This document shows, piece after piece, positions 26,131 through 35,663 of a stretch of DNA of 64,000 nt. A program made the translations under genes and the position numbers. This DNA comes from Prosthecobacter dejongeii (GTDB lineage: Bacteria > Verrucomicrobiota > Verrucomicrobiia > Verrucomicrobiales > Verrucomicrobiaceae): assembly GCF_014203045.1 (NCBI RefSeq), contig NZ_JACHIF010000003.1, positions 372,001 to 436,000 on the forward strand, given 5' to 3'. The notes beneath the pieces are model-generated. The model had not been told where the DNA came from, did not search any database, and worked only from the letters and a program-made list of their open reading frames with translations. The number at the start of each line of letters is the position of its first letter. Position 1 is the first letter of the stretch.

Positions 26131-26570
26131 CCCCCATCGCCCTTTCCGCCGCTGCTCAGGCCTCTGTTCCAGCCGCTTTTTCGGCTCCACTGCCTGTGAC
26201 TGTGCAGGCTTCTTCCGCCGCAGATTTGGACCGTCTTCGGTCCCTAGTGGCAGGCGTGTTACCTGCGGGTGCAAACACCACTGCACAGCCTCCTGTGGGC
26301 CAGGTCGAGACGACCGGTTTTCGTACTTTAGGGGATTCGATTCTAGAAGGCGTGGCCAAGTTTAATTCAGGCTACAACGACTCTCTCGGCAACATCACCA
26401 CCAAGCTCGAACAGATCTCTGCCTCCAACCCCTTGAATCTAGGAACTGATTTTGGCGAAATCATGGCCCTCCAAGTGGAAGTCGCGCGCTGGACCATGTC
26501 TGTCATGGGCGTGGATAATGCGTCCAAGGCTGGCACAAACACGGTCAAGGAACTCAGCAAAGGGGGCTAA
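26127..26570 (+). CDS. sctI: Inner rod protein SctI
   Basis: 147 residues. A Pro/Ala/Ser-rich N-terminal half is followed by the conserved C-terminal region of YscI: LGDSILEGVAKFNSGY and MALQVEVARWTMSVMGVDNA, ending in a T-V-K-E-L amphipathic helix. SctI forms the rod that joins export gate and needle and takes part in substrate switching. No yscH (yopR) gene separates yscG from sctI, unlike Yersinia. Confidence 0.88.
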   Translation: MTPIALSAAAQASVPAAFSAPLPVTVQASSAADLDRLRSLVAGVLPAGANTTAQPPVGQVETTGFRTLGDSILEGVAKFNSGYNDSLGNITTKLEQISASNPLNLGTDFGEIMALQVEVARWTMSVMGVDNASKAGTNTVKELSKGG

Positions 26571-26621
26571 AGTTTCCACTCGTCAGTCCCCATTTCATCC
26601 AACCCTCTTTCCCTTTTTTCT

Positions 26622-27362
26622 GTGCGAGCAATCCTGTCTCAATTCCGTTGGCTTATGCCACTGATGATTTCGTTCATGCTGTCAGCGTGCAGTAAAGTGC
26701 CGCTCTTCAGTGAACTCCATGAAGTGGAGGCCAATGAGATCATGGCCCATCTCATGGAACAAAAGATCGATTGTACCAAGATCGCTGGCAAAGAGGGGAT
26801 GTGGAGTCTTCACGTGCCTGCGGAGGATTTCCCCATGGCCATGCAGACTCTGCAAGCCTTAGGCCTTCCGAGGCAAAAGCTGATGAAGATGGGTGAAGTC
26901 TTCCAAAAAAGTGGCCTCGTTAGTTCGCCGACGGAGGAGCGCATTCGCTTCATTGATGCCTTGAGTCAGGAGCTTTCGGATACCCTGATGAAGGTGGACG
27001 GAGTGGTCGCGGCGAAGGTTCACATTGCCTTGCCTAACAATGATCCATTGGGGGATGAAACCTTGCCCGCATCGGCCTCAGTCTTCATCAAATTTCGCCC
27101 CGGTTATGAAGTGGAAAGTTCTGGGCCCGATCTGAAGAACCTCATTACAAAATCGGTGGAAGGTCTGACCTTTGAAAATGTGGAATTGATCATGAGCCCG
27201 GCTGAGGCCGTGCCTCCCCCGCCGAAAGTCGCCTCCACGAATTTTTATACCGAATGGCAGGCGCGTCTTCCCGTCTGGGTCATCCCGGCTGCTTGTACCG
27301 GGGTTGGTTTTTTAGTGGCTCTGTCACTGTTTGGTTTTCGGGGAAAGAAGGCCAAGGCCTAA
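26622..27362 (+). CDS. sctJ: Inner membrane ring lipoprotein SctJ (YscJ/MxiJ)
   Basis: 246 residues from a GTG at 26622, chosen because it gives a basic n-region ahead of the hydrophobic stretch; an ATG at 26655 is possible. Lipobox L-S-A-C with Cys23. Two ring-building domains at ~28-90 (LFSELHEVEANEIMAHLMEQ; FPMAMQTLQALGLPRQ) and ~100-195 (LSQELSDTLMKVDGVVAAKV), then a C-terminal membrane helix at ~214-238. Classic YscJ. Confidence 0.95.
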   Translation: MRAILSQFRWLMPLMISFMLSACSKVPLFSELHEVEANEIMAHLMEQKIDCTKIAGKEGMWSLHVPAEDFPMAMQTLQALGLPRQKLMKMGEVFQKSGLVSSPTEERIRFIDALSQELSDTLMKVDGVVAAKVHIALPNNDPLGDETLPASASVFIKFRPGYEVESSGPDLKNLITKSVEGLTFENVELIMSPAEAVPPPPKVASTNFYTEWQARLPVWVIPAACTGVGFLVALSLFGFRGKKAKA

Positions 27363-27401
27363 CTTAATCCTCGTCATCCCCAGATTTTTCCCATCTCTTT
27401 C

Positions 27402-28088
27402 ATGAACACGAGCGGTCACTGGTATGCTAGCCAGGCAAAGATCAATCCGGATCTCTTCCGGGTCATCTTTGATTTTAACCGCCGACCCCAATACTGGCTT
27501 CATCCTGAAGTCGTGGCAGGTTTGCCTCAGGCAAAAGTCGTTCGGGTTTTGTCACAAGGCACCCATGGGCAGTCGCATCTTTCTTCCTGGCTGCTGCAGA
27601 CTCTCCAATTGGATGACTGTGAAGGAGTTTGGGATTTTGAAGAAATCCCTCGCCGACTCGCCCTCCTCAGCCCTGCTACTTTGGAACGTCTTGCCTGCTT
27701 CACAGGCGCAGCACTTTGTTGGCCGCGCATCTCGGCCATCATTGGGAAGCAGCAGATCCAGGAACTAAAGGCAAATTTAGGGGAAGAGACCCATGCTTTC
27801 GCGCTGCGCCGTGCACGAATGATCGTGCCCGAATCTGAAACCTTTCCTGCGCAAGAGAATGTCAGCCTAACGGATCAAGTGCATTCACTGGGCTGGGATG
27901 TTTTGATCAGCGCCACGAATGACGGTGCTGAGGGGCTGCGGCGTCGGCTGCTGCTGAAGTTGCCTTTGAAAATGCAGGCCAAAGTCACTCAACCCCTACC
28001 GCAAGACCAACGCGAAAAAGCGTGGCAGCGCGTCCGCCAGATCAACCGAGAAGTTTTAACTTTGGGAGAGATGAAATGCTTTGCTTAG
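27402..28088 (+). CDS. sctK: Sorting platform protein SctK
   Basis: 228 residues (YscK about 209). The pattern NPDLFRVIFDFNRRPQYWLHP at the N-terminus and a central LALLSPATLERLACFTGAAL is that of the YscK/OrgA family, the cytoplasmic adaptor between the SctD ring and SctQ. Its 3' end overlaps sctL by 13 bases. Gene order J-K-L supports it. Confidence 0.85.
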   Translation: MNTSGHWYASQAKINPDLFRVIFDFNRRPQYWLHPEVVAGLPQAKVVRVLSQGTHGQSHLSSWLLQTLQLDDCEGVWDFEEIPRRLALLSPATLERLACFTGAALCWPRISAIIGKQQIQELKANLGEETHAFALRRARMIVPESETFPAQENVSLTDQVHSLGWDVLISATNDGAEGLRRRLLLKLPLKMQAKVTQPLPQDQREKAWQRVRQINREVLTLGEMKCFA

Positions 28089-28681
28089 AAACCAGTGGAG
28101 TCAAAGTAGCTCCTGCATCCAAGATCCTGAAAAAAGATGAGCATGCCTTCATTCTCGAAGGTGAGCGAATCATCGAGGCAGCACGGCATGAGGCTGCCCT
28201 CATCCGCCAGCAGGCAGAAGTCCAGGCTGAAGAGCGGCGGCAGGAGGGATTCCTCAAAGGCCAAGAAGAAGGGAAGGCCAAAATCGCCGAGCACATCGTG
28301 GAATGCATGGGGCAGAGTGCCGCCTACTTTTCCAAAGTGGAGGGCGTGATGGTGGACCTAGTGATGAGAGCTCTACGCCAAGTGGTGGGGGCCATGAATC
28401 CACAAGATGTCGTCGAGGGGATCGTTAGACGCGCTTTGGAAAGCACGCGGAATGAAAGCCAGATCACTGTGAGGGTCTCGCCTAACCAGGCAGAGTGGAT
28501 CAAAGGCCGCCTTCAGGCCATCATGCAAACATTCCCCAAGATCCATTTTTTGGATGTCCAGCCTGACCAGCGATTGGCGGAAAATGGCTGCATCTTGGAA
28601 ACCGAGATCGGGGTGGTGGATGCCACCTTGGAGACGCAATTGAAGGCCATCGAGAAAGCGCTCATTCGAGCCATGAAATGA
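28076..28681 (+). CDS. sctL: ATPase regulator SctL (YscL/FliH family)
   Basis: 201 residues from the ATG at 28076, preceded by GGGAGAG; a longer frame from 28022 lies inside sctK and is rejected. A charged coiled coil at ~25-85 ([20 protein letters not shown], then [19 protein letters not shown]) is followed by the C-terminal ATPase-binding domain with [12 protein letters not shown] and [19 protein letters not shown], the FliH/YscL signature. Binds and controls SctN. Confidence 0.92.
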   Translation: MLCLETSGVKVAPASKILKKDEHAFILEGERIIEAARHEAALIRQQAEVQAEERRQEGFLKGQEEGKAKIAEHIVECMGQSAAYFSKVEGVMVDLVMRALRQVVGAMNPQDVVEGIVRRALESTRNESQITVRVSPNQAEWIKGRLQAIMQTFPKIHFLDVQPDQRLAENGCILETEIGVVDATLETQLKAIEKALIRAMK

Positions 28682-28685
28682 CCTG

Positions 28686-30017
28686 ATGAACATGACTGCT
28701 TTCAACTTCGAGTCGCTAACCCAGCGTCTGCAGCAAGGGATGGATTCCATCCCGCCGCTGAGTCTGCGTGGCCGTGTGACTCAGGTCACGGGGACCATTT
28801 TGAAAGCCTATGCCCCTGGAGCCAAGATCGGCGAACTCTGCCGCCTGAAAAACCCCTGGGAAGATGAAGGTATTTTGGGTGAGGTGGTGGGATTTTCCAA
28901 AAACCTTGCCCTCATCACTCCGCTCGGGGAGTTGATGGGCATTTCCAGCACCACGGAGGTCATTCCCACGGGGGAGATTCATCGCGTGCCGGTGGGTAAG
29001 GAAATGCTGGGACGGGTACTGGATGGGCTTGGCAATCCCTCGGATGGGAAGGGGCCCTTCAAGATTGATGATTATTATGCGGTCACGGCAGATCCCCCGA
29101 ATGCGATGACCCGTCAGTTGATCACAAAGCCTATCAGTCTAGGCGTGCGGGCTCTGGATGGGTTGCTGACCTGTGGTGAGGGGCAGCGCATGGGCATCTT
29201 TGCCGCTGCTGGTGGAGGTAAAAGCACTCTGCTCAGCCAGGTCATTCGCAATACCACGGCAGACATTGTGGTCCTCGCTTTGATCGGGGAACGTGGCCGT
29301 GAGGTGCGTGAATTTTTAGAGCGCGATCTGGGGGAAGAAGGTGTGAAGCGCGCGATTACCGTCATCGCCACGTCAGACCGCCCCTCCATGGAACGTCTAA
29401 AATGCGCCTATGTAGCGACGGCGATCGCGGAGTATTTTCGAGATCAAGGCATGAAAGTGCTCTTGCTCATGGACTCCGTCACCCGCTTTGCACGTGCCCT
29501 GCGTGAGATCGGTCTGGCTGCCGGGGAGCCGCCCACACGCCGTGGCTTTCCACCTTCCGTTTTTGCCACTCTGCCCCGCATGATGGAGCGCGCAGGCTGC
29601 TCTGACAAAGGCAGCATCACCGCACTCTACACCGTGCTGGTGGAGGGGGATGACATGACGGAACCGGTGGCCGATGAGACACGTTCCATCCTAGATGGGC
29701 ATATCATCCTGAGTCGAAAACTAGGCTCGGCGAATCACTACCCGGCCATTGATGCACTCGCCAGTGTCAGCCGTCTGTTCACCGCCATCAATACGCCTGA
29801 CCATCTCCGGGCAGCAGGTAAGATCCGCAGCCTCATGGCCAAATATCAAGAGGTCGAGCTTCTGGTGCGAATTGGAGAGTACAAAAAAGGCAGTGACCCT
29901 GCGGCTGACGAAGCCATCGCGAAAATCGATTCGATCAATCATTTCCTCAAACAAGGTCTGAATGAGCAAAGCAGCTTTGAGCAGACTCAACAGGCAATGA
30001 TCCAACTCTCCCGGTAA
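28686..30017 (+). CDS. sctN: Type III secretion ATPase SctN
   Basis: 443 residues, standard size. Walker A at 173-181 (AAAGGGKST, Lys179), IGERGREV at 200-207 with the catalytic Glu region, Walker B LLLMDS with Asp263, and a [19 protein letters not shown] segment. Family: F1-beta-like T3SS/flagellar ATPases (YscN, FliI). The hexamer at the base of the apparatus strips chaperones and unfolds substrates. Confidence 0.98.
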   Translation: MNMTAFNFESLTQRLQQGMDSIPPLSLRGRVTQVTGTILKAYAPGAKIGELCRLKNPWEDEGILGEVVGFSKNLALITPLGELMGISSTTEVIPTGEIHRVPVGKEMLGRVLDGLGNPSDGKGPFKIDDYYAVTADPPNAMTRQLITKPISLGVRALDGLLTCGEGQRMGIFAAAGGGKSTLLSQVIRNTTADIVVLALIGERGREVREFLERDLGEEGVKRAITVIATSDRPSMERLKCAYVATAIAEYFRDQGMKVLLLMDSVTRFARALREIGLAAGEPPTRRGFPPSVFATLPRMMERAGCSDKGSITALYTVLVEGDDMTEPVADETRSILDGHIILSRKLGSANHYPAIDALASVSRLFTAINTPDHLRAAGKIRSLMAKYQEVELLVRIGEYKKGSDPAADEAIAKIDSINHFLKQGLNEQSSFEQTQQAMIQLSR

Positions 30018-30022
30018 ACCCC

Positions 30023-30538
30023 ATGCCACGCTATCCCCTCCATGACATGGTTTTTGTTCGCGAGCATCGCGAGGATAAGGCGAGTAAAGCCGTCACGAAG
30101 GCTCGGCGAGTCGTCATGGAAGCAGAGGAAAATTTAGCGGCAAAGAAAAAGCTCCAGCAGGACTTCACCGCGTGGCGCATCGCTGAGGAGGAGCGCCTGA
30201 TTCAGTCCATCATGCGACGACCTGTGAAGTTAGGGGACATCACAGACATGCGCCTCGAAATTTCCTCCATGCGCGAGCGAGAGCTGGACTACCTAGACCA
30301 AGTCCACAAGGCTGAAGGCGAGCTCGATCGCGCTAAAGAAGCCCTGGAAGACGCTAAGAATGCCCACAAACAGGCCACACGGGATCTGGATAAACTCATC
30401 GAGCATCGTCTGGCTTGGCAGCATGAGCAAAACCTAGAGGCCGAACGTCTGGCCGATCTAGAGCTGGAAGATTTTACCCGACCTACCTTAGGCCACCCGG
30501 AATCGCTCACGGAGAACACGCGTTATGAACTCAATTGA
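30023..30538 (+). CDS. sctO: ATPase stalk protein SctO (YscO/FliJ-like)
   Basis: 171 residues forming one long charged two-helix coiled coil (EHREDKASKAVTKARRVVME; LDRAKEALEDAKNAHKQATR), the YscO/FliJ design of a stalk in the SctN hexamer linking it to SctV. Six bases after sctN, and its end overlaps sctP by 14 bases. Identified by architecture and position. Confidence 0.85.
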   Translation: MPRYPLHDMVFVREHREDKASKAVTKARRVVMEAEENLAAKKKLQQDFTAWRIAEEERLIQSIMRRPVKLGDITDMRLEISSMRERELDYLDQVHKAEGELDRAKEALEDAKNAHKQATRDLDKLIEHRLAWQHEQNLEAERLADLELEDFTRPTLGHPESLTENTRYELN

Positions 30539-31751
30539 ATCTTTGGTTAGTCACACTTCTACCCCGTCAGCCCATGTTGAAGAGGGTATCATACCTCAGA
30601 TGCTTACTGCCCAGGTGTCGGCCACCTTCGGAGATACCGCCGCCTTGAGCGCACTCCGTAGTTTGATCTCTGCCAGCCCACAGGAGGCTTCACAGGTTCC
30701 AGCCTTCGTCGTTCGCCAGGCCACCAGTGAATTGCCCCAGGTGAGGACTGAAGATGGTGTTAATCTGGATGAGGCAGTCTCGGAACAGGAAGTGACGGCG
30801 TTGCTTCATGTGCTGGAGGGCGCAGCACCTCAGCCAGCTGTGATGGAAGCCCTCCGTTCCTATTTTAGTGGGCCTGTGGCGGGGCAGAATCTTGGTCAGT
30901 TGCCCACCAGCGAGGGTGCGGTTAAGTTCTCGCTGCCCCGAGAAGCACGTTTGTTTCTGCAAACGGGTGAAGGGGCGGGAAACCTCCCCGCTAGCCTCCT
31001 TCCTTTCTTCACACAGGTGCGGGAGGTGCTTGCCTCAGGAGCAGTTGATACCCCAGGACAAACGACCTTAGTGGAAGATGCGCTGGCTAAACTTCAGGCT
31101 TTGATCAGACCCGAGATAGAGCCTGCGGTTTCGCAAAAAAACGCATCTAAGATCACTCCAGATCTCATTTCCAATACTGCCTTTACGAGCCTAGGCATGC
31201 GCGGAGAGAGCCGCCCGCTGTTGGACGGTGCTGCCCTAGACACCGTCGAAGAAACTCTTTCGGCGAAAGAGTTAGCTCCGCTGCCCACCCATTTAGGACA
31301 CGCGATTTTGCAATCTCTCGATAGGCAGTCGTCCATGACATCGGTCGGCAACAGGGGCCAGGTGGATCCTAGTGTCCACGTGCATCGGCTGGAACAAGTG
31401 AGTGCCCTGATGACCGAAATGGCTGACCGTGTTTTGGTCACAGATCCCCTCCACGGCCAGGCGCAGGAGGTGCGTATCAAACTGGCTGAGCACCTGATCC
31501 CAGATACTGAAGTGCGTGTCTGGCATGGGGAAGGGGGGCAGCTTCGAATCGAGTTCGAAACGACATCGGGTTACTGGGCTCGTGTTCTCAATGAAGCCAC
31601 TCCCCAGTTAGCACAGCGTTTAAATGAAAAACTCGCCTTGCCAGAGGCTGCTTGGGTCAGTGTCTCTCAGCAAGGTGGGCAGCCCGGAGACGGGCGCTCA
31701 CGCAACCGACAAACCCCTTGGGATCTGGCCGCTGCCAACCAAGAGCCCTAA
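30525..31751 (+). CDS. sctP: Needle-length regulator SctP (YscP/FliK-like)
   Basis: 408 residues. The N-terminal two thirds is low-complexity and variable, as in molecular-ruler proteins. The C-terminal part (~300-390) carries the FliK/YscP-type switch domain: DPLHGQAQEVRIKLAEHLIP, then TEVRVWHGEGGQLRIEFETT, then a helix of ARVLNEATPQLAQRLNEKL. It is secreted during assembly, measures needle length and switches SctU specificity. Size and position between sctO and sctQ fit. Confidence 0.82.
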   Translation: MNSIESLVSHTSTPSAHVEEGIIPQMLTAQVSATFGDTAALSALRSLISASPQEASQVPAFVVRQATSELPQVRTEDGVNLDEAVSEQEVTALLHVLEGAAPQPAVMEALRSYFSGPVAGQNLGQLPTSEGAVKFSLPREARLFLQTGEGAGNLPASLLPFFTQVREVLASGAVDTPGQTTLVEDALAKLQALIRPEIEPAVSQKNASKITPDLISNTAFTSLGMRGESRPLLDGAALDTVEETLSAKELAPLPTHLGHAILQSLDRQSSMTSVGNRGQVDPSVHVHRLEQVSALMTEMADRVLVTDPLHGQAQEVRIKLAEHLIPDTEVRVWHGEGGQLRIEFETTSGYWARVLNEATPQLAQRLNEKLALPEAAWVSVSQQGGQPGDGRSRNRQTPWDLAAANQEP

Positions 31752-31799
31752 CCAACCCCTCCCTTGAGTCGAGTGAGTCCTCTTCCTGCGTCATCTCCC

Positions 31800-32774
31800 A
31801 TGTCAGTCTTGCGCCCAGAGTTTGTTCGTTTGGCCAATCGTCTCGCTGGCCAGAGGCGTCCTCTGCGTTTCTCCTGGAATGGCCAGCCTACGGAATGGAT
31901 GCTTCTGCATTCACCAGCCCCGGCCCGTGGCAGTTGGGTGATCCATCTATTGTTAGGCGGTCATGTCATTGGGCTGGAGATCAATCGGCTGCCTGAGCTG
32001 GCATTCTTATCGCCTGAGCTTGCAGGTATTGACCTTCATGAAATGCCCCAAGAACTAGCCTGCGGGTTGCTGGAATCTTGTTTAGCAGAGATTTTTCTAG
32101 CCTTAGGCCAAGCTGGCGTGGATGTGAATATCACGGGAGTTCAGCCTTTTACTTTCCGCCATGCGCCTGAAGAAGTCATCGGCTGGACTTTGAACCGCGG
32201 AGCGGACATTGGCTGGATGCATGGCACTCTCTCTGGAGATGATGCCGCTCTCAGCCATCTGGCCAGCCTGGTCACTCGTGCAGCTGCAGAGCCCAGCATC
32301 GAAGACGGTGCCATTCCTCTCCCCATTCATTTGGTGGCAGGCACTCTGGGCATGACTCTGGCAGAGCTCCAAACCGTGGAAGCTGGGGACGTACTCCTGG
32401 CGGATCTCTCACGCTACCAAACTGGGGGCGTCTGCACGCTCTCCGTTTCGGGTAGAAATCTGGGCATTGGACATGCCACGGGCACTGCTTTCTCCCTTCA
32501 ACAACTCACTCCCCCATCCTCAAGCACCATGGCTGATGTCGCCACCGCCTCCTCCATCAACGATCTAAATGTAGAGCTCACCTTCGTGGTCGGTCAGACG
32601 ACTTTGACTGTGGGAGAACTGCGGAACTTAGCCGTCGGTTTTACCTTTGAACTGCCGACACTGACTGGTCAGGGCATCAGCATTTGTGCGAATGGCAAAG
32701 ACATCGGCAGGGGCGAGATCATCGAGGTGGGCGGTCATCTCGGTGTGCGTGTCACAGAGCTTTTTGTATCATGA
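31800..32774 (+). CDS. sctQ: Sorting platform/C-ring protein SctQ
   Basis: 324 residues from the ATG at 31800; a TTG at 31764 would add 12 residues of no family likeness. Two SPOA-type surface domains are visible: at ~175-225 (PLPIHLVAGTLGMTLAELQT, VEAGDVLLADL) and at the C-terminus ~255-324 (DLNVELTFVVGQTTLTVGEL, GKDIGRGEIIEVGGHLGVRV). In Yersinia an internal start yields a separate C-terminal SctQ fragment; ATG-like sites near 32528 could do the same here. Overlaps sctR by ATGA. Confidence 0.9.
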   Translation: MSVLRPEFVRLANRLAGQRRPLRFSWNGQPTEWMLLHSPAPARGSWVIHLLLGGHVIGLEINRLPELAFLSPELAGIDLHEMPQELACGLLESCLAEIFLALGQAGVDVNITGVQPFTFRHAPEEVIGWTLNRGADIGWMHGTLSGDDAALSHLASLVTRAAAEPSIEDGAIPLPIHLVAGTLGMTLAELQTVEAGDVLLADLSRYQTGGVCTLSVSGRNLGIGHATGTAFSLQQLTPPSSSTMADVATASSINDLNVELTFVVGQTTLTVGELRNLAVGFTFELPTLTGQGISICANGKDIGRGEIIEVGGHLGVRVTELFVS

Positions 32775-33451
32775 CTTCCTTTCAGATTCCAGATCCTCTC
32801 ACGCTGATCTTGCTGACTGCGGTGCTTTCTATGGCGCCGTTTTTCGCCATCATGGCGACGTCGTATGTGAAGCTCGTCGTGGTGCTTAGCCTGGTGCGGA
32901 ACGCGCTCGGCATTCAGCAGATTCCACCCAACATGGTGCTCAATGGCATCGCTGTCATTCTCACCATCTATATCATGGCACCCGTGGGGCAGGCGACTTT
33001 CGCGGCTGTGGAAAATGAAGACTTCAAAGATTTTAATGCCGCTAAACTGCGGGTGGTGCTGGAAAAGGGCTCCACCCCCATTCGGGAGTTTTTAAATCGT
33101 CACACCACCTCCCATGAAAAAATCTTCTTCCTCGATACAGCGCGTCGGGTGTGGGGAAATCAGTCGAAGATTGAAATCTCCGATAGCAGTTTCTTTGTCC
33201 TGATCCCAGCCTTCACGGTGAGTGAATTGACCTCGGCCTTTCAGATCGGCTTTTTGTTATACCTACCCTTCATCGCCATTGACCTCATCGTCTCAAATAT
33301 TCTTTTGGCGATGGGGATGATGATGGTCTCACCCATGACCATCTCTCTGCCCTTCAAGCTGCTCCTTTTTGTGCTGATCGATGGGTGGGCCCGGCTCATC
33401 CATGGCCTGGTCCTGACCTATGTACTACCCGCTGCGGGTGGTGGAGGCTAA
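32771..33451 (+). CDS. sctR: Export apparatus protein SctR
   Basis: 226 residues from the ATG at 32771, coupled by ATGA to sctQ. FliP/YscR pattern: MAPFFAIMATSYVKLVVVLS, RNALGIQQIPPNMVLNGIAV, then IPAFTVSELTSAFQIGFLLY and ILLAMGMMMVSPMTISLPFK. Four membrane helices. Five copies form the core of the export gate with SctS and SctT. Confidence 0.97.
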   Translation: MTSFQIPDPLTLILLTAVLSMAPFFAIMATSYVKLVVVLSLVRNALGIQQIPPNMVLNGIAVILTIYIMAPVGQATFAAVENEDFKDFNAAKLRVVLEKGSTPIREFLNRHTTSHEKIFFLDTARRVWGNQSKIEISDSSFFVLIPAFTVSELTSAFQIGFLLYLPFIAIDLIVSNILLAMGMMMVSPMTISLPFKLLLFVLIDGWARLIHGLVLTYVLPAAGGGG

Positions 33452-33479
33452 TGTGTAACCCCTTTGCGCCTTATTGCGA

Positions 33480-33749
33480 ATGAACCAAGGTTTTCTGCTC
33501 GAAACCACCAATCAGGCCCTCATTTTGGTGCTGATTTTGTCCATGCCTCCCATCATCGTAGCGACGGTGGTAGGGGTCTTGGTCAGCCTCCTCCAGGCAC
33601 TCACCCAGGTGCAGGAACAGACTCTAGGCTTTGCGGTGAAGCTCATCGTCGTCACGGTGGTCTTGTTGCTCACCGCAGGCTGGACCGGGGCTGAGATGTT
33701 CAAGTTTACCCTGCATATTTTTGAGACCTTTCCGACTCTACGCCGATGA
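33480..33749 (+). CDS. sctS: Export apparatus protein SctS
   Basis: 89 residues from the ATG at 33480 (a TTG two codons earlier is less likely); family members are 88-90. Two membrane helices with PPIIVATVVGVLVSLLQALT and QEQTLGFAVKLIVV, the FliQ/YscS signature. Overlaps sctT by 4 bases. Confidence 0.96.
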   Translation: MNQGFLLETTNQALILVLILSMPPIIVATVVGVLVSLLQALTQVQEQTLGFAVKLIVVTVVLLLTAGWTGAEMFKFTLHIFETFPTLRR

Positions 33750-34540
33750 TGGAGAATCCCGATGTGCGGACGATTTTTCTCGTCATCGCCTTCACCGTGC
33801 CACGCATGATGTCTGCGCTCCTGATCTCACCTTTTTTTGGAGATCAGTTCATCCAGGGCATGGCACGGCAAGTCGTCATCATTTCCCTGAGTTTGATGGC
33901 CATTCCCATCACTTTGAAAGCAGGCATCAGCATCCCAGATACCAGCTTTTGGCCTTTGTATCTGCTGGGGGTCTTGGTGAAAGAAATCGTCCTCGGCCTG
34001 TTGATCGGGTATGGCACGGGTCTGGTCTTCTGGATCGCTGAAGGAACCGGCTTCTTCATTGATAACCAGCGTGGCAGTTCCATGGCGGAAATGTTTGATC
34101 CCATGTCTGGTGGCAGCAGCTCCCTCTTCGGCGTTTTATTCACCAAGGTGTTAGGTGTCTTGTTCTTTCTGGGGGGAGGTTTTGCCGCCTTCCTCACGAT
34201 CATTTACGATAGTTACGTCACCTGGCCGGTCTTCTCTTACTTTCCCCAGTTTCAGCAGACCTTTGCCATGGCCAGCCTGAATTTGTTAGATGGCGTCATG
34301 AGTTTGATCGTCACCTACTCGGCCCCGATCATCGTGGCCATGTTCATAGCAGAATTCGGCCTGGGACTGATGAACCGCTTCAGCCCTCAATTAAATGTCT
34401 TCTTTCTGGCCATGCCGGTCAAGAGTGGCATCGCTTCTCTGCTCATCATTCTGTATCTCGTCTTTCTCCTGGAATTCTTCCGGGGGCAGATCATGACCCC
34501 AGAGCGATGGAGTCTTTTTTATCAGGGCTTTTTCAAATGA
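33746..34540 (+). CDS. sctT: Export apparatus protein SctT
   Basis: 264 residues, six or more membrane helices, FliR/YscT family: VPRMMSALLISPFFGDQ near the N-terminus, AEGTGFFIDNQRGSSMAEMF in the middle, and LNVFFLAMPVKSGIASLLI near the end. Translationally coupled to sctS and three bases from sctU. Confidence 0.96.
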   Translation: MMENPDVRTIFLVIAFTVPRMMSALLISPFFGDQFIQGMARQVVIISLSLMAIPITLKAGISIPDTSFWPLYLLGVLVKEIVLGLLIGYGTGLVFWIAEGTGFFIDNQRGSSMAEMFDPMSGGSSSLFGVLFTKVLGVLFFLGGGFAAFLTIIYDSYVTWPVFSYFPQFQQTFAMASLNLLDGVMSLIVTYSAPIIVAMFIAEFGLGLMNRFSPQLNVFFLAMPVKSGIASLLIILYLVFLLEFFRGQIMTPERWSLFYQGFFK

Positions 34541-34543
34541 ATC

Positions 34544-35590
34544 ATGAGTGAAAAGACGGAACAACCCACGCCGAAAAAGCTACGCGATGCTCGCCAAAAG
34601 GGGCAAGTCGCTAAAAGCCAGGATGTCAATTCCGCCGCTCTCACGGTCGCTTGCTTTGTCACCATCTCGATCTTGTGGCCTCCTTATGTGGAAGAATGCA
34701 AGGCCCTGCTCACCCTGCCCACAGCCTTTTACACACAGCCCTTTCGTGAGGTAGTTGATGAAGTTCTGTACGGCATTGTTTTCAAAATACTGCTTCTTTC
34801 TGCGCCCCTTTTAGCCGTCGTCATGGTGGTGGGCATCGCAGCCAACTTTGTTCAGATCGGCTTTTTGTTAGTCTTAGAACCCATCAAACCCGAGCTCAAA
34901 AAGATCAATCCTCTGGATAAAGCCAAGCAAATGTTTTCGATGAAGAACCTCGTCGAATTTGGCAAGTCAGCTTTGAAGGTCATCATCATCGCAGTCCTGA
35001 TTTTTTGTGTGACACGAGATGCTCTGGATCCTCTCACCCGGATCCCTTATGCAGGCAAAGAAGGCGTTCTTCAATCGCTCAAACCCATGCTCAGCACCCT
35101 GGCGGTGAACATCACCCTCGTGTATGTCGCCATCGCTGCGGCCGACTATTTCTTCCAAAAATTCCAGCACATCAAACAGCTCAAAATGAGCAAAGACGAG
35201 GTAAAACGTGAATTTAAAGAGAGCGAAGGGAACCCTGAGATCAAAGGCAAACGCAAACAACTGCACCAAGAAATGGTGATGAACGACACCATGGAGCGCA
35301 CACGTAAAGCCAGCGTGGTGGTGACCAATCCCACCCACCTCGCGATTGCCATTTATTACCGCGAAGAAGACAACCAAATGCCCAAGGTCCTGGCCAAAGG
35401 CGAAGACTATGTGGCACGCCGCATGGTGGAGGTGGCCAAGCAGGAGGGCATACCCATCATGCAACACATTCCTTTAGCCCGAGCTATTTATGAGAAGGTG
35501 GACATGGATCGCTTTGTGCCCGCAGATCTCATTGAGCCCATGGCAGAGGTCCTGCGTTGGGTGAAAGAATTCCATGAGCAACAGCATTGA
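34544..35590 (+). CDS. sctU: Export switch protein SctU
   Basis: 348 residues. N-terminus SEKTEQPTPKKLRDARQKGQ is the YscU/FlhB start; four membrane helices follow to ~205, then a charged linker and the cytoplasmic domain with the autocleavage motif NPTH at 262-265. Cleavage between Asn and Pro sets the substrate switch with SctP. Last gene of the T3SS run. A weak hairpin (TTTGCC/GGCAAA, about 35598) lies just after the stop. Confidence 0.97.
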   Translation: MSEKTEQPTPKKLRDARQKGQVAKSQDVNSAALTVACFVTISILWPPYVEECKALLTLPTAFYTQPFREVVDEVLYGIVFKILLLSAPLLAVVMVVGIAANFVQIGFLLVLEPIKPELKKINPLDKAKQMFSMKNLVEFGKSALKVIIIAVLIFCVTRDALDPLTRIPYAGKEGVLQSLKPMLSTLAVNITLVYVAIAAADYFFQKFQHIKQLKMSKDEVKREFKESEGNPEIKGKRKQLHQEMVMNDTMERTRKASVVVTNPTHLAIAIYYREEDNQMPKVLAKGEDYVARRMVEVAKQEGIPIMQHIPLARAIYEKVDMDRFVPADLIEPMAEVLRWVKEFHEQQH

Positions 35591-35663
35591 TGGAAAGCTT
35601 TGCCTTTGGGCAAACTGAGTGGCCTAACACCAAGTGCCACAGGTGTTGAGGCATTCATTCCGA

